Shown here one piece after another: positions 24,642-27,465 of a DNA stretch of 27,465 bases. Source of the DNA: an uncultured Actinomyces sp. (lineage in GTDB: Bacteria > Actinomycetota > Actinomycetes > Actinomycetales > Actinomycetaceae); contig UWSI01000022.1 in assembly GCA_900541895.1 (NCBI GenBank), positions 1 through 27,465 on the forward strand. Direction: 5' to 3'. Numbering within the stretch: position 1 is the first letter of the stretch; every line of letters starts with the position of its first letter. A program made the translations under genes and the position numbers. The notes under the pieces were generated by a model. That model was not told the DNA's origin and did not search any database. It was given only the letters and a program-made list of their open reading frames with translations.

Positions 24642-26321
24642 CTACTTGGTGAACTTCGCCGACTTGTCGACGGACTGAGTCTTGAACATGGAGTTCAGAT
24701 CAACGCCCTGCTGCTTCATCTGAGCCTTGTAGGCATCGTAGATGTCCTGCTTGACCTTGATGCTCTCTGCAAGGTGGTTTGCCTCGAGATCAGCAACGTA
24801 CTGATCCCATTCGTTATCGACACCACCCTTGGTGACCCACTGTGCGAACTTCGCCATCGCGTTCTGGTTGATACCGGTTGCATTACGAGAGAGGATATCT
24901 GCCTGCTCATCAGTGGTCGGCATGTTTCCATACAGAACATCAGAGTTGAGGTCGATATTGGACCAATCATTGTTGTAGACAGCGTCCACGGGGAAGACCT
25001 CGGTGTGTTCTGCGGGCAGCTTCAGCTTCCATTCGCTGTTGATCCACACGGGAGCGCGGTCAGCAAGCGAGTTGGTGAACTGCCAGTCACCGGCATTCTT
25101 GCTCTTATCAGCCGGTTCGAGAACCGTGTAGGTGCCATCAGCTCCCTTTTCGACGCACTCACCGAATGCACCGTAGGTTGCCTGAATACCAATCTCAGGC
25201 GTGTAGAAGGAATCCAGCAGCTTAAGTGTTGCTTCCTTATTTGCAGGCTCAGCCTTTGCAACGATCTGGTTGGCGCCATAGGCCATTGAGTCGCCGCCCC
25301 ATGCCCACACAACCGGAGTGGTCTGCCCATCCTTCGCCTTCAGGGACGGAATGGTGATGTACTGCTTGCCCAGCTCAGAACCGAAGAGATCTGAGGGGGT
25401 CCACATCCAGGACATACCAACCGTTGCGGTCTTTCCATCACCCTTTGCATGACCGGTGTAGGTGGACCAGTCGTGGGTGAATGCATCCTGAGCAATCAGG
25501 CCTTCCGACCACAGCTCGTTCATGAACTTCACGAAGTCCTTGTAACGCTCATCGGTCAGGTAGTTCTTCACGGTGCCCTTATCGGCGTACATTCCCAAGC
25601 TGGAGTCAGAGCTCAGGGTAATGCCTTCGGAGCTCAAGAATAGGTTGGGATTAAAGCCTTCAAATCCATTGGTTCCGGGCTTGTTGAAGTCCAAGGGAAT
25701 CTCATCAGCAACACCGTTGCCATTGGGGTCCTGGGTCTTGAATGCCTTGAGCACTGTCTTGAGTTCATCCCACGTGGTGGGAACTGCCAAGCCCAGCTTG
25801 TCAAGCCATGCCTTGTTAATGAACATGTGGCTACCGGTATTGGCCGAGAGAGGAACGGTGGAACGACCCACGCCGAGGATCTGGTTCTTGGTGTTGGTAG
25901 AAACGATCCGCGAGTAGGGTTCTGCATCGAACATCTTCTTCACGTTCGGCAGGTTGCCCAGTTCAGGAGTGAGGTCCATGAACAGCGAGCCAAATTCTGC
26001 CATATCGCTTGAATCAAAGCCCGCAATGGTCAGGTCGGCAACATCGCCGGCTGCCAGAGCGGCACTCTTTTGCTGATCCCACGAGGATGCCGCGGTCTCC
26101 AGCCACTTGATGCTGCATCCACATGCAGTTTCAAGGTCCTTCGTCCACTTCAGGTCACTCATGGGCTTGGTGCGCGCGTCCTTAACGATCTGGACGGTCA
26201 CGACGGGGCGGCCATCCGATGCGGAGTTGTCGGATGATGCGCCTTTGGAACATGCGCTCAACGCCAATGCGGCAACCAGTGCGCTTGCCAGTACGGGCGC
26301 CACAGGTGAATGTTTCATCAT
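24642..26321 (-). CDS. ABC transporter solute-binding lipoprotein (LplA-like)
   Basis: This 559-aa lipoprotein would capture oligosaccharides for the importer. A type II signal peptide with lipobox LSAC (Cys24) is followed by a Ser/Asp-rich tether and a family 1 extracellular binding domain. Typical LplA-group features are FINKAWLDKLGLAVPTTWDEL (168-187), QDPNGNGVADEIPL (197-210, a loop that resembles a calcium site) and VWAWGGDSMAYG. AAGGAAGGA lies 9 nt before the ATGATG start. It stands apart from its permeases, with its own promoter and strong terminator, and the dextranase gene lies between them. Isomalto-oligosaccharide binding is inferred from neighbours only. Confidence 0.94.
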   Translation of the reverse strand: MMKHSPVAPVLASALVAALALSACSKGASSDNSASDGRPVVTVQIVKDARTKPMSDLKWTKDLETACGCSIKWLETAASSWDQQKSAALAAGDVADLTIAGFDSSDMAEFGSLFMDLTPELGNLPNVKKMFDAEPYSRIVSTNTKNQILGVGRSTVPLSANTGSHMFINKAWLDKLGLAVPTTWDELKTVLKAFKTQDPNGNGVADEIPLDFNKPGTNGFEGFNPNLFLSSEGITLSSDSSLGMYADKGTVKNYLTDERYKDFVKFMNELWSEGLIAQDAFTHDWSTYTGHAKGDGKTATVGMSWMWTPSDLFGSELGKQYITIPSLKAKDGQTTPVVWAWGGDSMAYGANQIVAKAEPANKEATLKLLDSFYTPEIGIQATYGAFGECVEKGADGTYTVLEPADKSKNAGDWQFTNSLADRAPVWINSEWKLKLPAEHTEVFPVDAVYNNDWSNIDLNSDVLYGNMPTTDEQADILSRNATGINQNAMAKFAQWVTKGGVDNEWDQYVADLEANHLAESIKVKQDIYDAYKAQMKQQGVDLNSMFKTQSVDKSAKFTK

Positions 26322-26426
26322 TGGAGATAATCCTTCCTTAGATTATCGTTCGCTTGCTGTGAAGCTATGCAGCTATGCACTCTCAGAGAGCCGATCCACA
26401 ATGACCAGTTCCTTCTGACAGACATG

Positions 26427-26457
26427 ACTGTAACAATGAAAGCAAGTCTTGCGCAAG
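26427..26457 (-). promoter_or_regulatory. Candidate promoter and LacI-family operator of the binding-protein gene
   Basis: CTTGCGCAAG (26448-26457) is identical to the palindrome before the GH13 operon. TTGCGC serves as a possible -35 and TACAGT (26427-26432) as a -10 after 18 nt. It lies in the 229-nt region between the binding-protein gene and the divergent lacI-type gene, so one bound repressor could affect both. The predicted leader of the binding-protein mRNA is about 100 nt. Confidence 0.6.
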
Positions 26458-26468
26458 CCTTTCATGCC

Positions 26469-26495
26469 TTTACGTAAATAACGATTTCATATACA
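26469..26495 (+). promoter_or_regulatory. Possible autoregulatory site and -10 box of the LacI gene
   Basis: A second palindrome with a central CG, TTTACGTAAA (26469-26478), lies 11 nt from the CTTGCGCAAG site. TATACA (26490-26495) could be the -10 box of the LacI gene, but no good -35 is visible at the right distance. The site could take part in autoregulation or be a chance AT-rich palindrome. Confidence 0.35.
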
Positions 26496-26550
26496 CTTAG
26501 GGCATTCAGGTAACTCCCACCCAATCCAATGGTGGAATACGGAGACAATA

Positions 26551-27465
26551 GTGAAAACACTTGCAGACGTTGCCGCTGAAGTCGGCGTCAGCCAAGCGAC
26601 GGTATCGCGCGTTCTCAACGGAAAACCAGGCGTTTCCGACGATACTCGCCAGGCCGTGCTCAATACTGCGAAAAGCATGGGGATTACGAGCACTGTTGGT
26701 CGTAATCAGCCTCGACATGTAGCAGTCGTTACCCCCAACTTGGTCAATCCCGTTTTCGCATCTTTACTCACGGCAATAAGTACTCAACTGACGGCACGCA
26801 ATATTTTGCCTTTCTTGTGTACCTACACATCTGGCGGCACCAGCGAAGAAACACTGCTGTCAATGGTGCTTTCAGAACAGATTGATGGTGCGATCTTCCT
26901 TTCCGGCCAGTACGACTCCAAGGGCAACGACTATTCGATCTATCAACGCCTTGCTGAGCATCGAATTCCAATGGTTTTCATCAATGCGGGCGATCCCGAC
27001 TTGCCGGGTTACTTCATTCGCACAGATGACCGCCTGGCAACGGAAATGGCTCTTCAACACCTGGTCAATCAGGGGCATACGCGCATCGGTTTGCTTTTGG
27101 GGAATCCAAACCACTACCCCAGTATCACGAAATACAACTCTGCCCTTGACTTTGCGAACCGTACAGGGCTCGACCTCAAGCCGCAGTATGTGGAATGGGC
27201 ACCCTACGGCTTAGGTACCGCACAGGCTGCGACAGCACGTCTGATAGATGCAGGCGTGAGCGCAATCGTGTGCGCCAGCGATGAACTGGCCTTGAGCGCT
27301 TTCAAGTCACTGACACTCCAGGGCCTACAGGTTCCCGATGACATTTCCATCGTCGGCTACGACGACTCCAGCTACCTCGGCTACATTTCTCCGGGGCTGA
27401 CAACTATTCGTCAGCCGGTCGACGCCCTGAGTAGCGGTGCCGTCTCCGCACTGGCAAGCCTGATT
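26551..27465 (+). CDS. LacI-family transcriptional regulator (3' end outside window)
   Basis: This sugar-responsive repressor starts at GTG 26551 with GGAG 6 nt upstream; 305 codons are present and the frame is open at the window edge. The N-terminal helix-turn-helix reads TLADVAAEVGVSQATVSRVLNGK (about residues 3-25), followed by the periplasmic-binding-protein-like sensor domain: VAVVTPNLVNPVFASL, IDGAIFLSG, HTRIGLLLG, VCASDELALSAF and VPDDISIVGYDDSSYLGYISPGLTTIRQP. Perhaps 20-35 residues are missing. The linker (about 44-56) lacks the usual xPNxxAR hinge. Divergent to the binding-protein gene, it most likely controls the dextran locus through CTTGCGCAAG; the inducer would be an isomalto-oligosaccharide or related sugar (inference). 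Confidence 0.93.
   Translation, partial: MKTLADVAAEVGVSQATVSRVLNGKPGVSDDTRQAVLNTAKSMGITSTVGRNQPRHVAVVTPNLVNPVFASLLTAISTQLTARNILPFLCTYTSGGTSEETLLSMVLSEQIDGAIFLSGQYDSKGNDYSIYQRLAEHRIPMVFINAGDPDLPGYFIRTDDRLATEMALQHLVNQGHTRIGLLLGNPNHYPSITKYNSALDFANRTGLDLKPQYVEWAPYGLGTAQAATARLIDAGVSAIVCASDELALSAFKSLTLQGLQVPDDISIVGYDDSSYLGYISPGLTTIRQPVDALSSGAVSALASLI

Overview
The window looks like chromosomal DNA from a moderately high-GC Gram-positive actinobacterium. An Actinomyces/Schaalia-type member of the Actinomycetaceae is plausible, but that is inference: it rests on gene order (pcrA, sucC, sucD, perM as in mycobacteria), a PspC-type sensor kinase locus, GTG starts and protein style. No rRNA, tRNA, CRISPR array or insertion sequence is visible, and no gap between genes exceeds about 250 bases.

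Region 1 (1-9605, minus strand) is a housekeeping block. Read in the direction of transcription it holds a UPF0371/DUF1846 protein, the PcrA/UvrD helicase, succinyl-CoA synthetase beta and alpha (sucC, sucD), a PerM-like membrane protein and GMP synthase (guaA). A strong hairpin lies downstream of guaA. Spacings are short (2 nt, 87 nt, 22 nt, a 4-nt overlap, 72 nt), so much of it may be one long transcript.

Region 2 (9725-13954) is an envelope-stress type signalling locus. A NarL/LuxR response regulator and a histidine kinase with an N-terminal PspC domain are on the minus strand. A divergent PspC membrane protein and a small two-helix membrane protein are on the plus strand. The layout resembles the EsrISR/LiaFSR type of three-component system. 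The plus-strand terminator seems to lie inside the 3' end of the converging GH31 gene.

Region 3 (13951-27465) is the most interesting part: a carbohydrate locus that I read as a dextran / isomalto-oligosaccharide utilisation system. It encodes a GH49 endo-dextranase (1039 aa) with a membrane-anchor N-terminus and C-terminal glucodextranase B- and C-like modules. It also has an LplA-like lipoprotein binding protein, two LplB/LplC-type permeases, a YesL (DUF624) membrane protein, a GH13 oligo-1,6-glucosidase with the alpha-1,6-type Val after the nucleophile, a GH31 alpha-glucosidase, and a divergent LacI regulator cut off by the window end. The inferred scheme is that the dextranase cuts dextran at the cell surface, the ABC system imports the oligosaccharides, and cytoplasmic GH13 and GH31 enzymes release glucose. 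No transport ATPase is encoded here, so a shared MsiK/UgpC-type ATPase is presumably used.

An identical palindrome, CTTGCGCAAG, sits upstream of both the binding-protein gene and the GH13-permease-DUF624-GH31 operon. In each case its TTGCGC could be the -35 box, followed after 17-18 nt by a TAnnnT -10 box. This is the best candidate operator for the LacI regulator. The dextranase gene lies between two intrinsic terminators, lacks that palindrome and has a different inverted repeat in its leader, so it may be controlled separately.
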